Source: an uncultured Woeseiaceae bacterium
GTDB lineage: Bacteria; Pseudomonadota; Gammaproteobacteria; Steroidobacterales; Woeseiaceae
Direction: 5' to 3'
DNA: 64,000 nucleotides
NCBI GenBank assembly: GCA_945788625.1
Contig: CALZMQ010000006.1
Location: 1 to 64,000 of the forward strand
The notes beneath the pieces are model-generated. The model saw only the letters and a list, made by a program, of their open reading frames with translations, searched no databases and was not told the origin of the DNA. Shown piece by piece: positions 56,344 through 64,000 of this stretch. The translations under genes and the position numbers were made by a program. Position 1 is the first letter of the stretch. Every line of letters begins with the position of its first letter.

Positions 56344-57855
56344 TTAATGTCGCGGGCCGTTGAGGAGAGCCTCCCTGGTCAGGTCGACGATCAGGTCGAC
56401 CTCGCTGTCGCTGATGTCGAATACCGGCGTGTAACGCAGCGAATGTTTGCCGCCGTGTATGACGCCGAGGCCTTTTCTTCGCAGGTAGTCTTCGGTGCTG
56501 TTCGCACCGTAGGTTTTGTAGCGCTGGTCGATTTCGCAGCTGAGAAGTAAGCCGGTTCCCTGGGCGCTCGTAATGCCGCCATCAGTGTCGCCCGCCAAAT
56601 CACCCAGGCGCCTCAGGAGTATCAGGCCCTGCTTGCGGATGTTCTCGCGACGCTCCGGTGTCAGGGAGTCCAGCACGGTTATCGCGATGTCCAGGGCACG
56701 GGGATTGGTGGTCATTGTATTGCCGTACAGGCCGTGCTGGTAAGCCGAGGCGGCCTGTTCGGACAGTGCGAGCACTGAAAGCGGGAACTGGCCGGCATTG
56801 AGAGCCTTGGAGTAGGTTTCCATGTCCGGCGCATCGAGTTCCTCGAAGCCAGGGTAGTCGACAACCGAAAGCACGCCATGGGCACGTAGACCGGCCTGGA
56901 TGGAGTCGACGACCAGCGCCGTGCCGTGTTCCCGTGTCAATTCCCGCGCGCGGCGGTAAAAATCGGGCTTGATCGCCAGTCCGGGATTGCCTTCGCCCAT
57001 GACCGGCTCCATGAAGAACGCTTCGATAAACACCCGTTCGTCTTTTGCGCGGGCGAATGTGTCTTCAAGTGCCGCCATGTCGTTCGGTTCGACGGTCAGG
57101 AGGTAATCCCTGTCACGGAACGAGGCGAGGAACTTCCTGTAATTTCTGATGGTTGAATCGGAGTACCGAGCGGGTCGATCCGTGCGGCCGTGAAAGCTGC
57201 CTTTCAGGGTCAGCCCGCGGACCTCGTAGCCCTCACATCGGGCGCCGGGATCGGTGAGCGCTTTGGTATTGATGTCGGCGATGCGCGAGGCGACCGTCAT
57301 CGATTCCGAGCCGCTGTTCATGCAAAGGAAACTGGCGTACGGCGTGCCGCCAGATCGTGTGTGCCCGATCTCGCGTCTCAGGCGTTCGACGAATTCGACC
57401 TGGCTTACCGTCGCCGTCATTATATTCGCCATGACATGTGGCTGATTCATTGCCTCCAGCACGTTCTCCGGCGCGTGGCCCAGGCCAAGCATGCCGTAAC
57501 CGCCACAATCGTAGATGACGGCGCCCTTGAGGCTGACAATCCAGGGACCGGCGGCGCTGACGGAAACGTAGGGATTTACCGCGTCCTCGGCATAGAAGTT
57601 GGTTAAGCCGGCGTGTGCCTGCGCGATCTGCTCTTTTTCGTCCAGGGCGAGGAAACCGGCATGGTTTTTTTTCAGTTCCAGGAAGGCCGCATAGCCCCTT
57701 TCGATGGCCACACCCAGGTCCGGATGGGTTTCAAGGAAGCCCATCAACACGTCGTCGGTAAGGCCCGTCGTAATGGCGACGCCGCCGTGATTCCTCATTT
57801 CCCTGAGGCAGGTGAGGTGCGCTTCACCGGTGTGGGAGCTTACAACCTGGGCCAT
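56344..57855 (-). CDS. class III PLP aminotransferase
   Basis: 503 residues. The PLP lysine is K350 in ETYSKAL. SGSESMTVASRIAD and SFHGRTDRP match class III (omega-type) aminotransferases. The block usually reading DEVQTG...GRTG is altered here to DSIQAGLRAHG (from D317). The enzyme moves an amino group from an omega-amino acid or amine to a keto acid; lysine-epsilon or diamine-type substrates are possible. I start it at the ATG at 57855; a TTG 24 bases upstream is in frame. Confidence 0.82.
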   Translation of the reverse strand: MAQVVSSHTGEAHLTCLREMRNHGGVAITTGLTDDVLMGFLETHPDLGVAIERGYAAFLELKKNHAGFLALDEKEQIAQAHAGLTNFYAEDAVNPYVSVSAAGPWIVSLKGAVIYDCGGYGMLGLGHAPENVLEAMNQPHVMANIMTATVSQVEFVERLRREIGHTRSGGTPYASFLCMNSGSESMTVASRIADINTKALTDPGARCEGYEVRGLTLKGSFHGRTDRPARYSDSTIRNYRKFLASFRDRDYLLTVEPNDMAALEDTFARAKDERVFIEAFFMEPVMGEGNPGLAIKPDFYRRARELTREHGTALVVDSIQAGLRAHGVLSVVDYPGFEELDAPDMETYSKALNAGQFPLSVLALSEQAASAYQHGLYGNTMTTNPRALDIAITVLDSLTPERRENIRKQGLILLRRLGDLAGDTDGGITSAQGTGLLLSCEIDQRYKTYGANSTEDYLRRKGLGVIHGGKHSLRYTPVFDISDSEVDLIVDLTREALLNGPRH

Positions 57856-57981
57856 GCAAGTAGTCCGAACGTCATACAATTTCGGACTATATCAGATGTA
57901 ACCTTCCTCCGAATCCAATACACCGATTCGTTATGACTCATTATGTAACCGCACCCGATCCGTGGGCATTTTGCACCCCTG

Positions 57982-60636
57982 TTACTCGGTAATGTCCTTC
58001 AGGTACGTGCGCCAATTCCAGTTGGGGCTCGGACTCGACGGGTTACCCGGATAGTTGACCAGCGGTGTGCTTCCGAACGGACTGGTGTCTTTCTTGCTCC
58101 AGTGTTCGCCCGTGTGGTCGTTCCAGATGTTGTCGGTCACGTGCTGGTTCCAGCACGACTTGCCCGTCCAGTAGCGGTGTCGCATTTCACCGTAATCCAG
58201 CAGGCGGTATTTGCCTTTCCAGATGACGATGTTGTAGGTGTGACCGCCAGCGCCTTTCTTGTCGCCCCAGCACTCCTGGTCCTGGCCCTGGTCGACCGAG
58301 TTGTGGTGATCGGCACAGTAAATGCACCTGGGCCCGAAGCCGAGCGAGCGCAACAGGGCCGCCCTGAGAATGGCGTGGTCTTCGCAGTCGCCGTGAAAAT
58401 CGCCCGGCCCGCGATGCGCGGTCTCGCCCAGCGTCTTCGCAGCGCTTTGCGAGCCCTTCCACGAGCCTGCATCCGCGACGTATTCCATGTGATTTTCAAC
58501 GTACCAGGCAATCGCGTCGACCAGTTTGTCGGGCTTCGTTGCCGGGTCCACATCGTAGTAGGTCGACGGGTCTTCGCCGAGGTGGTCGGCATACTCGACT
58601 TTGGCGTACTCGGCAAATGCGCGGACGAAATTCAGGTTTTCGGCGGGCTTCAGCGAATACAGGTCTGCGTCTTTCGCGTTCCCCGGGTTCACGGTTGCTT
58701 TCACCGGTTTGAAGTCCCGCGCCGGGCTGCTGCCGCCGCAGTCGACACCGGTTTCGTCACCATCGCGGATTTCATTGGTCCAGGTGATGGGCCGGAAGAG
58801 CCTGTTCAGGTACACCGAGTTGTTCTTGCTGGCATAACCGCCATCGTCGCTGAATGGACCGCGATCGTATTGACGACACTCGCCGTCATTGGTGGCCAGC
58901 ATCACGACAACGTATCGCCAGTAGTAGTCGTCGTCGAAGTTCTTGTCGGAGTAATTCAGGTGTGTCGACCAGCGGAACCGGCCGCTGTTCTTGTCGTAGC
59001 GAACATTGTGAATCCTGAAGTCGTTCTCGTTTATATGGTGGTCCTTGCTCTTGTAGTCGAACTCCCAGGCAAGTGGGATGACCATACCCGAGTCGAAACC
59101 GGACAGTGCTGCCATGGTAACGTCGCCGGCATGCGTAGCGGTGCCGCCCCTGTCGGATCCGGAGAATGACCGGACGGCGTAGTTGCCGTTGAAGCCAAGC
59201 ACCGTGTACCAATACTGGTACCGATAGCCATCGTCGAAGTTCTTGTCGGCATACTGGGCGCTGGCATTCCACGTAATTGTACCGGTGTTCTTGTTGAACC
59301 GGATGTTCGTGAGCTCGATCCGCATCTTGTTGATGTGGTGATCTTTGCTGGTGAAATCGAAGCGCCAGCCGCGCAGGAGTACGATGGCCTTGTCGAATTG
59401 CCGTAGATTGGCGTTGCTGTAGGAGCCCGGCGTCGTGCTGACCCGGCCACTCTTGGGCAGCCATCCTGAACCACCATGCACACTGAAGCCCGGATCGAAC
59501 CGGAACACCTGGTGCGACGTGAACCAGCGATAGTCATCATCGAAGTTCTTGTCGGCAAATATCGCTCCGGTCGTCCAGGACAATCGGGTGGTGCGCGGAT
59601 TGTAAGTCTGACCGCTTACCCACATGCCGTGTTCATTAAGGTGGTGATCCTTTTTCTTGAAATCGAAGCTCCAACCGGACGGCAGGACGAAGCGGGTTTT
59701 CGGCCGCAGGAACGGGTGCCCGATCGACACAGTTGGGAGCCGGTTCGAAATGGCTATCGGAGCCTTTTGATAAACGGCCTGCGCCGGCCCGTAGGTCATC
59801 TGGGTCGATCTCGGGAGCAGGAAGTACTGCAGTTTCTTACTGAGTCCAGCGGCCAGGTCGACCCTGGTCCTGTAAATGACACGCTGGAAATTCTTCGTTC
59901 CGCTGAAGCGAACCTGCAACTCGCGGGTTTTCGGGAATGGAATAGCCTGGTCGGCCGGGTGCGTATCTTCGATCACGAGCCCGCGTACGGGTCGCCGTGA
60001 GCGGTTTTTGACTGTCAACTCGACGCGGACGAGTCGGCGGCCGCGAATGTTGACAAACCGAGCGCGTTTGCTGATACGGACATCGATGTCGTGTTCCGTC
60101 CATTTGATGGACACGGGAACCGCATAGGCTTTGGTTACCGAGTATGTGGACACCAGGCCGTTGCGTGTTTTTCGAGTGCGTAACGGCACCGATGAGTAAA
60201 TCACGCGTTTCGCTGAAGGTGGGAGCTGGAACGTGACCTCATACTTGTTGAGTTTCTGGTGAAGTCCGCGCTTGTCGATATCGACGCTTGGCAGGTACAT
60301 GTAGGATTTGGTCTTCGCCCCCTGGACCATTGTCGAGTAATCGATGTCCAGGACGCGCGTTTCTCCGCCGGCGAAGTAAGGTGCCGTCGCCTTGCGCTTC
60401 GGTGTGTCTATCGGCCCGATAACCGGCGACACCGTGGCGGCCGTAAACGGCTCGCTGCGTCGCCGCGTGCGTATTCGATTGATCCCCGGGCGCGTGGCCT
60501 CGATGCGTGCTCGCAGACGTCGGCTCGTCGTGTTTTTGATCTCAATATGGCTTTCGACGTTTGCTTGTGTTGCCGTCAGTCGGACGGTTGCCTGATGATT
60601 TTGGGCGCTCAGTTTGCCCTTATAGAAGTCGCTCAT
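57982..60636 (-). CDS. 884-residue repeat protein with transglutaminase-like domain
   Basis: No signal peptide is seen. Residues 1-300 are beta-rich and basic. Three repeats follow, each built of W.FD(F/Y)..KDHH(I/L)N at 330, 432 and 532, then (Y/F)(A/S)DKNFDD(D/G)Y exactly 32 residues later (362, 464, 564); the period is 100-102. DGDETGVDCGG (625-635) resembles a common extracellular Cys-rich motif. Residues ~665-830 look like a transglutaminase/cysteine-protease fold with GDCEDHAI (C751), GGHTYN (H799) and LLDYGEM (D814). I do not recognise the whole architecture. The gene upstream on the plus strand is divergent. Confidence 0.85.
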   Translation of the reverse strand: MSDFYKGKLSAQNHQATVRLTATQANVESHIEIKNTTSRRLRARIEATRPGINRIRTRRRSEPFTAATVSPVIGPIDTPKRKATAPYFAGGETRVLDIDYSTMVQGAKTKSYMYLPSVDIDKRGLHQKLNKYEVTFQLPPSAKRVIYSSVPLRTRKTRNGLVSTYSVTKAYAVPVSIKWTEHDIDVRISKRARFVNIRGRRLVRVELTVKNRSRRPVRGLVIEDTHPADQAIPFPKTRELQVRFSGTKNFQRVIYRTRVDLAAGLSKKLQYFLLPRSTQMTYGPAQAVYQKAPIAISNRLPTVSIGHPFLRPKTRFVLPSGWSFDFKKKDHHLNEHGMWVSGQTYNPRTTRLSWTTGAIFADKNFDDDYRWFTSHQVFRFDPGFSVHGGSGWLPKSGRVSTTPGSYSNANLRQFDKAIVLLRGWRFDFTSKDHHINKMRIELTNIRFNKNTGTITWNASAQYADKNFDDGYRYQYWYTVLGFNGNYAVRSFSGSDRGGTATHAGDVTMAALSGFDSGMVIPLAWEFDYKSKDHHINENDFRIHNVRYDKNSGRFRWSTHLNYSDKNFDDDYYWRYVVVMLATNDGECRQYDRGPFSDDGGYASKNNSVYLNRLFRPITWTNEIRDGDETGVDCGGSSPARDFKPVKATVNPGNAKDADLYSLKPAENLNFVRAFAEYAKVEYADHLGEDPSTYYDVDPATKPDKLVDAIAWYVENHMEYVADAGSWKGSQSAAKTLGETAHRGPGDFHGDCEDHAILRAALLRSLGFGPRCIYCADHHNSVDQGQDQECWGDKKGAGGHTYNIVIWKGKYRLLDYGEMRHRYWTGKSCWNQHVTDNIWNDHTGEHWSKKDTSPFGSTPLVNYPGNPSSPSPNWNWRTYLKDITE

Positions 60637-60831
60637 TGTTCTTCTCGCTACTTATGTGGGCCATCTTTACTAACTAGCGATTTCGCAAGGATATTCAACA
60701 TAAGGACTTGTACGTACATGCAATAAGCAGGTACACGGAGGCAGCGAAACAAGTGACGTAAATCGGTGACGGACTTTTTTGTTAATCTTGGAGTCCAATC
60801 CACTGGATTTATGGGACTCGGGAGTGCTGTC

Positions 60832-61284
60832 ATGGACGCCGCATGGATACAGGTATTTGTTTTAACTATGGCCGAGTGCGTTGCGCCGGCCGGCAAGACG
60901 GTATGTCAGGAAAGTGAATTCGAGCTGCTGTTTTTGACTCAGTCCGATTGCGAGATCGCACTGGAGCAGTTCGTGATGCTGAAAGACGCCGCGGACAACG
61001 TCATTGTCGATAAAACTCGGTCGGGGTGCGCGCCGTCGGCGCGGCAACAGCCCACGTTCGCTAGCTTGTCCGACCTCAGTGCCGCAGTCGAAGACAAAAG
61101 TGGCTGGAAAGCGCCCGAAGTGGACGAGCCGACGCCAACATCCTCGCGGAGCTTGCACCAGGCTCGTCTCGAGGGCCTGAAGACCTGTGAAGAATCGGAA
61201 GGAATTGCGCCCTGCAGAATCGGCGAAATCATCATTGAAGAGGCGACCGAAGGGGAGACCGTCGAGGTCTGGCGCCGCGAGTAA
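60832..61284 (+). CDS. hypothetical protein with scattered cysteines
   Basis: 150 residues, no clear signal peptide, with several cysteines (MAECVAPAGKTVCQES, SDCEIALEQF, KTCEESEGIAPCRIG) that could form disulfides or bind metal. The ATG at 60832 has GGGAG seven bases upstream. No family is recognised. The phosphatase-like gene follows six bases later, so the two may be one operon. Confidence 0.6.
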   Translation: MDAAWIQVFVLTMAECVAPAGKTVCQESEFELLFLTQSDCEIALEQFVMLKDAADNVIVDKTRSGCAPSARQQPTFASLSDLSAAVEDKSGWKAPEVDEPTPTSSRSLHQARLEGLKTCEESEGIAPCRIGEIIIEEATEGETVEVWRRE

Positions 61285-61290
61285 GCAGAG

Positions 61291-61824
61291 ATGACAAGAC
61301 CTGGGACCCTCGCTCTATTGGTCGTTGCTGCCGTCGCGGTTTCGGCTTTCGCCGCGGGTGTGCCTGCGCAGATGCACGAGTCCAGCGCGCACGCCGGACC
61401 GACGATGAACTATCACGAAGTCGACGAGCGATTGGCGACCGGCGGACACTTCGTCGGAGACGGGCTGTCTGAACTGCACGAGAAAGGCATCAAGGTCGTC
61501 ATCGATCTTCGGGACGAGCCGCCGGCCGGCCAGAAAGAGAAACTCGCTGAACTGGGCATCGAATGGATCAACGTGCCGGTCGTCTGGAAATCACCGAAGC
61601 GGGCCGATTTCGAGCGCTTCAGCGAAGCGATGTCGAATCACCGGGACGACAAAGTGCTGGTACAGTGCCAGGCCAATTACAGAGCGTCGGCGATGACCTA
61701 CCTGTACCGCGTCGTGGTCGAGAAAGTGCCGGAAGCGGAAGCCCGCAACGACCTCACTGCCGTGTGGGAGCCGGAGGGCCGCTGGCGCAGGTTCATGGAC
61801 GGGATTCTCGAGTCAGGGACCTGA
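61291..61824 (+). CDS. periplasmic DSP/PTP-like phosphatase
   Basis: 177 residues with a signal peptide (ends near AAG). The fold is a dual-specificity/beta-lactamase-hydrolase-like phosphatase: KVVIDLRDEPP, then the signature loop VQCQANYRASA (C126, R131). The loop has four residues between Cys and Arg, where classic PTPs have five (CX5R), a form seen in BLH-type relatives. It should dephosphorylate a small or protein substrate in the periplasm. The end overlaps the convergent CPBP gene by 32 bases. Confidence 0.72.
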   Translation: MTRPGTLALLVVAAVAVSAFAAGVPAQMHESSAHAGPTMNYHEVDERLATGGHFVGDGLSELHEKGIKVVIDLRDEPPAGQKEKLAELGIEWINVPVVWKSPKRADFERFSEAMSNHRDDKVLVQCQANYRASAMTYLYRVVVEKVPEAEARNDLTAVWEPEGRWRRFMDGILESGT

Positions 61825-62707
61825 AGGCGAGCAGGCAGGCGGTCGCGAGCACGATCAACGTCGCGACGCTTCCTTCGGGTCCTGCATTGCCCCCGGTCAA
61901 CCACTCCGGAGCGCGTTCGGTCGGAGCCAGATCGGTGAGCAACGGTGCCAGGCCCAGGTCAATGCCCGTCGTCGGCAAGCCGAACCAGGTAATGAAGATC
62001 CAGTTCCACGCTGCGTGCCAGGCGCTGGCGCCCAGTATGGATTTCTGCCGGATGACCAGCAGGCTGAGGAAAACCGAAAACAGAAAAGTCATCGACGTAA
62101 ACAACAGGATCATGATTACGGACGTTGTTCCCAGCCCGCCAATCTCGACATGCATCAGTGTGAACAACAGTGAATTGCCGATGACACCGGCCCATACCCC
62201 GTAACGCGCTGCAATGCGGCTCATCATCCAGCCGCGAAAGACGAGTTCTTCAGTGCCCGATTGCAGGATGAACGCGAGCATCAGTACCAGTATCGGAACG
62301 AAGTCACGTGGCTGGCCGGCAGTGCCGGGATCCGGCGCGTATCCGCCGGATAGCAACACCCCGCAGACGACGGCAGCGCCCATCATCAGTCCCAGGGCAT
62401 ACCCGCCGGCAAAGTTGCTCGTTGACCGGCGATTGAAGACGAGCCCGACACTCGCCATCGTGCGGCGCTCGAATAAGCGGATCCAGAGCGCGAACAAGAG
62501 TGCCACCATTGCGAAACTGCCGATCACGAGGTACAGGACCGTGGGGTAGGTCTCGACGGTTTCGCGCGTCACCAGGCCGAGCGCATCGGCGGGTAGCAGG
62601 ACGATGAGCTGTCCGAGAATGAAGATGCCGAATACGAGGAACGGGACGGCCCAGATCCAGGTCCGACGAAATGCGTCTGCGCTTTCGGGAAAAACAATCT
62701 TGTTCAT
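61793..62707 (-). CDS. CPBP-family intramembrane metalloprotease
   Basis: 304 residues, about eight membrane helices. Abi/CPBP motifs are E153-E154 and R158 in TEELVFRGWM, H186 in LMHVEIGG, and H231/N235 in SAWHAAWNW. These proteases cleave membrane or prenylated-type substrates, and in bacteria often act in bacteriocin immunity or signalling. An ATG nine codons upstream (62734) is possible. It converges with the phosphatase gene with a 32-base overlap. Confidence 0.86.
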   Translation of the reverse strand: MNKIVFPESADAFRRTWIWAVPFLVFGIFILGQLIVLLPADALGLVTRETVETYPTVLYLVIGSFAMVALLFALWIRLFERRTMASVGLVFNRRSTSNFAGGYALGLMMGAAVVCGVLLSGGYAPDPGTAGQPRDFVPILVLMLAFILQSGTEELVFRGWMMSRIAARYGVWAGVIGNSLLFTLMHVEIGGLGTTSVIMILLFTSMTFLFSVFLSLLVIRQKSILGASAWHAAWNWIFITWFGLPTTGIDLGLAPLLTDLAPTERAPEWLTGGNAGPEGSVATLIVLATACLLAFRSLTRESRP

Positions 62708-62995
62708 CCGCTCATCCCACCGTCCTATCGTCATTCGTATGGCTACAGATGAATGGCGGCGCCATTCGGATGCAAATCAGTGGCCGATCAGGCAGTACAA
62801 GGGCGAGACAGTAGCTTCGATTCGAGTATTTTCCATCTCGGTAGACAATGCGACTATTCTGGTATACGGTCATATAGTCCCACAAGAATCATGATAAGAA
62901 CCATGTGGGTCTGTTTAGTCCCCCAGGCAATCGCCTTTTTCGACTTGGTTTGCGGGACATGCAGCGATGCAGTTACTCACGCTCGGGAGTTTATC

Positions 62996-63715
62996 GTGCT
63001 GCAATTGACTGGCCATTGTCCGGTGCGCAGGAGCCTGTATTGCTGCCTCGCTGCGACACTGGTGCTGCTGCAAGGCTGCGCCACACCTGCTGAAATCAAA
63101 ACGGCCTCAAAGACTCAGCTCGCGCTGACCAAATCCCTCGATGACGCTGTCAAGGATCTCGATGCTGCAGTCGGCAGTTTCCACCGCGACCAGGCCGACC
63201 TCATTCGGACAGAGGGCCGCATGCGAATCGCGAGACAAGCCGTGCTGATTGCGGTAGCCGAGGACGATGAAGTCGAAGCGGACGATCTGTTTGAAATTTA
63301 CAAGTCGGAAATCTATCCGTGGATCTACGGCGCCTACTCGGGCCCGCTAATCGCTACGCGAATCGAAAACATCGAGAAGGCCCTTGCGAGAGACCTCGAG
63401 CCCGAAGTGCGCATCAAGTTACAGAAAAATCTCAACGAATTACGCATTCTGCAAGCGAATCTAGGGCAGAAGCCGCCAAAGCTCGCCGAGCTCGAAGACA
63501 CAATCCTGGACAATCTCGCGAACGTAACGTCGACTCGGGCCGACGTCAGCAAGACGCTCAAACTGCTGCGCGTGCAAATTGCGCTCATGAAGGCGATGCA
63601 GACCAGAATCGATGACTGGCTGTCTATCGATGTCTCTCCCTCGCAAGACCAGATCAACGGTTTGCTCAAGTCGATCGGCGAAGCCCGCACGGCGATGAAG
63701 GGGGAGGGGTCATGA
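62996..63715 (+). CDS. hypothetical lipoprotein with coiled-coil
   Basis: 239 residues from a GTG with GGGAG six bases upstream. Lipobox LLQGC. The mature protein is helical, with KSLDDAVKDLDAAVGSFHRD and RIKLQKNLNELRILQANLG segments predicted to form coiled coils, and the aromatic stretch YPWIYGAYSG in the middle. No family is recognised. Its stop overlaps the next lipoprotein start, so the two probably act as a pair. A GTG at 63023 is an alternative start. Confidence 0.65.
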   Translation: MLQLTGHCPVRRSLYCCLAATLVLLQGCATPAEIKTASKTQLALTKSLDDAVKDLDAAVGSFHRDQADLIRTEGRMRIARQAVLIAVAEDDEVEADDLFEIYKSEIYPWIYGAYSGPLIATRIENIEKALARDLEPEVRIKLQKNLNELRILQANLGQKPPKLAELEDTILDNLANVTSTRADVSKTLKLLRVQIALMKAMQTRIDDWLSIDVSPSQDQINGLLKSIGEARTAMKGEGS

Positions 63716-64000
63716 TCCCCCGTTTAGCTGCAATTGCCACGATTCTGGTCGGTGCTTGCATTCTGACCGGGTGCGCGTTCAACCGGGCCAACGTCAGCGA
63801 CCTGGCTGTGCAACAGCAGACGTACTACAAGGAACTCATCGAGACTCTCGAGGCGAATCGCAACCTGCTACAAACAGGCCTTGCGATCCAGGTTGAACAA
63901 AGCGCGAAGAGCAGGCAGAACCTCGCGAATTGGACGCTCGACCTTCGGCGAGCGGAAGTTCTGCTGCAGGTCGACTCGGATGTAAGCGGCAACAAGGAAT
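63712..64000 (+). CDS. hypothetical lipoprotein (partial, cut by window edge)
   Basis: The first 96 codons are visible. Lipobox LTGC follows a short hydrophobic stretch, then a helical region (LAVQQQTYYKELIETLEANR) suggesting coiled-coil. It overlaps the preceding lipoprotein gene by four bases and is the second of a probable pair of helical lipoproteins. The stop lies beyond the window. Confidence 0.65.
   Translation, partial: MIPRLAAIATILVGACILTGCAFNRANVSDLAVQQQTYYKELIETLEANRNLLQTGLAIQVEQSAKSRQNLANWTLDLRRAEVLLQVDSDVSGNKE

Noticed and set aside
60709..60718. TGTACGTACA palindrome in the divergent region before the repeat-protein gene
   Set aside because: A single 10-bp palindrome with no second copy or nearby regulator; could be chance.
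1..64000. CRISPR arrays, complete tRNAs, rRNAs, insertion sequences
   Set aside because: No regularly spaced repeats, no full tRNA cloverleaf, no rRNA stretches and no transposase frames were recognised.

Overview
The window (64 kb, GC-rich, densely coded) is a chromosomal segment of a Gram-negative bacterium, most likely a free-living marine-type gammaproteobacterium. This rests on a complete system I cytochrome c maturation operon (ccmABCDEFGHI), many lipoprotein and outer-envelope genes, a TonB-type protein, a methyl-accepting chemotaxis protein, and an intergenic palindromic repeat of a kind I associate with gammaproteobacteria. The exact family (a Woeseiaceae-like lineage would fit) is a guess. 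No rRNA, complete tRNA, insertion sequence, prophage or CRISPR array was recognised. No gene-free stretch exceeds 300 bases; the longest are about 2867-3144, which holds a tRNA 3' fragment, and about 62708-62995, in which I see nothing certain.

Layout. 120-2866 (minus): chemoreceptor and SCO1-type protein. 3054-6313: a tRNA 3'-end fragment followed by three poorly conserved genes, including a membrane-anchored TPR protein with a degenerate subtilisin domain; this looks like accessory DNA. 6542-10651: small membrane proteins, a phospholipase-D-type lipoprotein, a zinc-ribbon protein and thymidine kinase. 10658-11941 (minus): ExeA-like ATPase with an FHA domain. 12162-18880: ccmABCDEFGHI, one overlapping operon. 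18989-20379: nitronate monooxygenase-like enzyme and CrcB fluoride channel, then a 36-bp-arm palindromic repeat. 20547-24891: PLP decarboxylase, sterol-desaturase-type hydroxylase, RidA-like protein and AlkX/YcaQ-type glycosylase. 24904-27648: envelope proteins and a divergent TonB/PadR pair with three tandem operator-like palindromes between them. 27670-33876: DUF3108 and DUF374 proteins (minus), then acyl-AMP ligase with carrier domain, FabH-like synthase and an M20 peptidase. 34043-37748: small acidic protein, PrsW-type protease, two-subunit molybdenum hydroxylase. 37753-38743: a frameshifted secreted protein. 38760-40876: EamA transporter and Cys/Met PLP enzyme. 41000-45513: probable envelope-glycan cluster (YLDPGTGS protein, methyltransferase, alkaline-phosphatase-fold membrane enzyme, small basic protein, patatin). 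45590-51132: DUF885 hydrolase, helical-repeat periplasmic protein, kinase/P-loop fusion. 51120-56305: ECF sigma factor, membrane protein with a dockerin-like loop, secreted beta-sandwich protein, VIT/VWA lipoprotein, a lipoprotein and a SIMPL protein in one tight array. 56344-60636 (minus): class III aminotransferase and an 884-residue protein with three DHH...DKNFDD repeats and a transglutaminase-like domain. 60832-64000: small protein, periplasmic phosphatase-like protein, CPBP protease (minus) and two paired lipoproteins, the last cut by the window edge.

How the genes work together. The ccm block is a clear complete pathway for covalent heme attachment to periplasmic c-type cytochromes. 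The 28.4-32.3 kb block probably activates and elongates acyl chains and transfers them to a lipid acceptor. The 41.0-45.5 kb block probably decorates or remodels an envelope glycan or lipid. The 51.1-56.3 kb array is the best candidate for an undescribed system: a sigma factor with a membrane partner whose periplasmic tail carries a dockerin-like calcium loop, next to a cohesin-like secreted protein and a VWA surface lipoprotein. The 884-residue repeat/transglutaminase protein is the second candidate.
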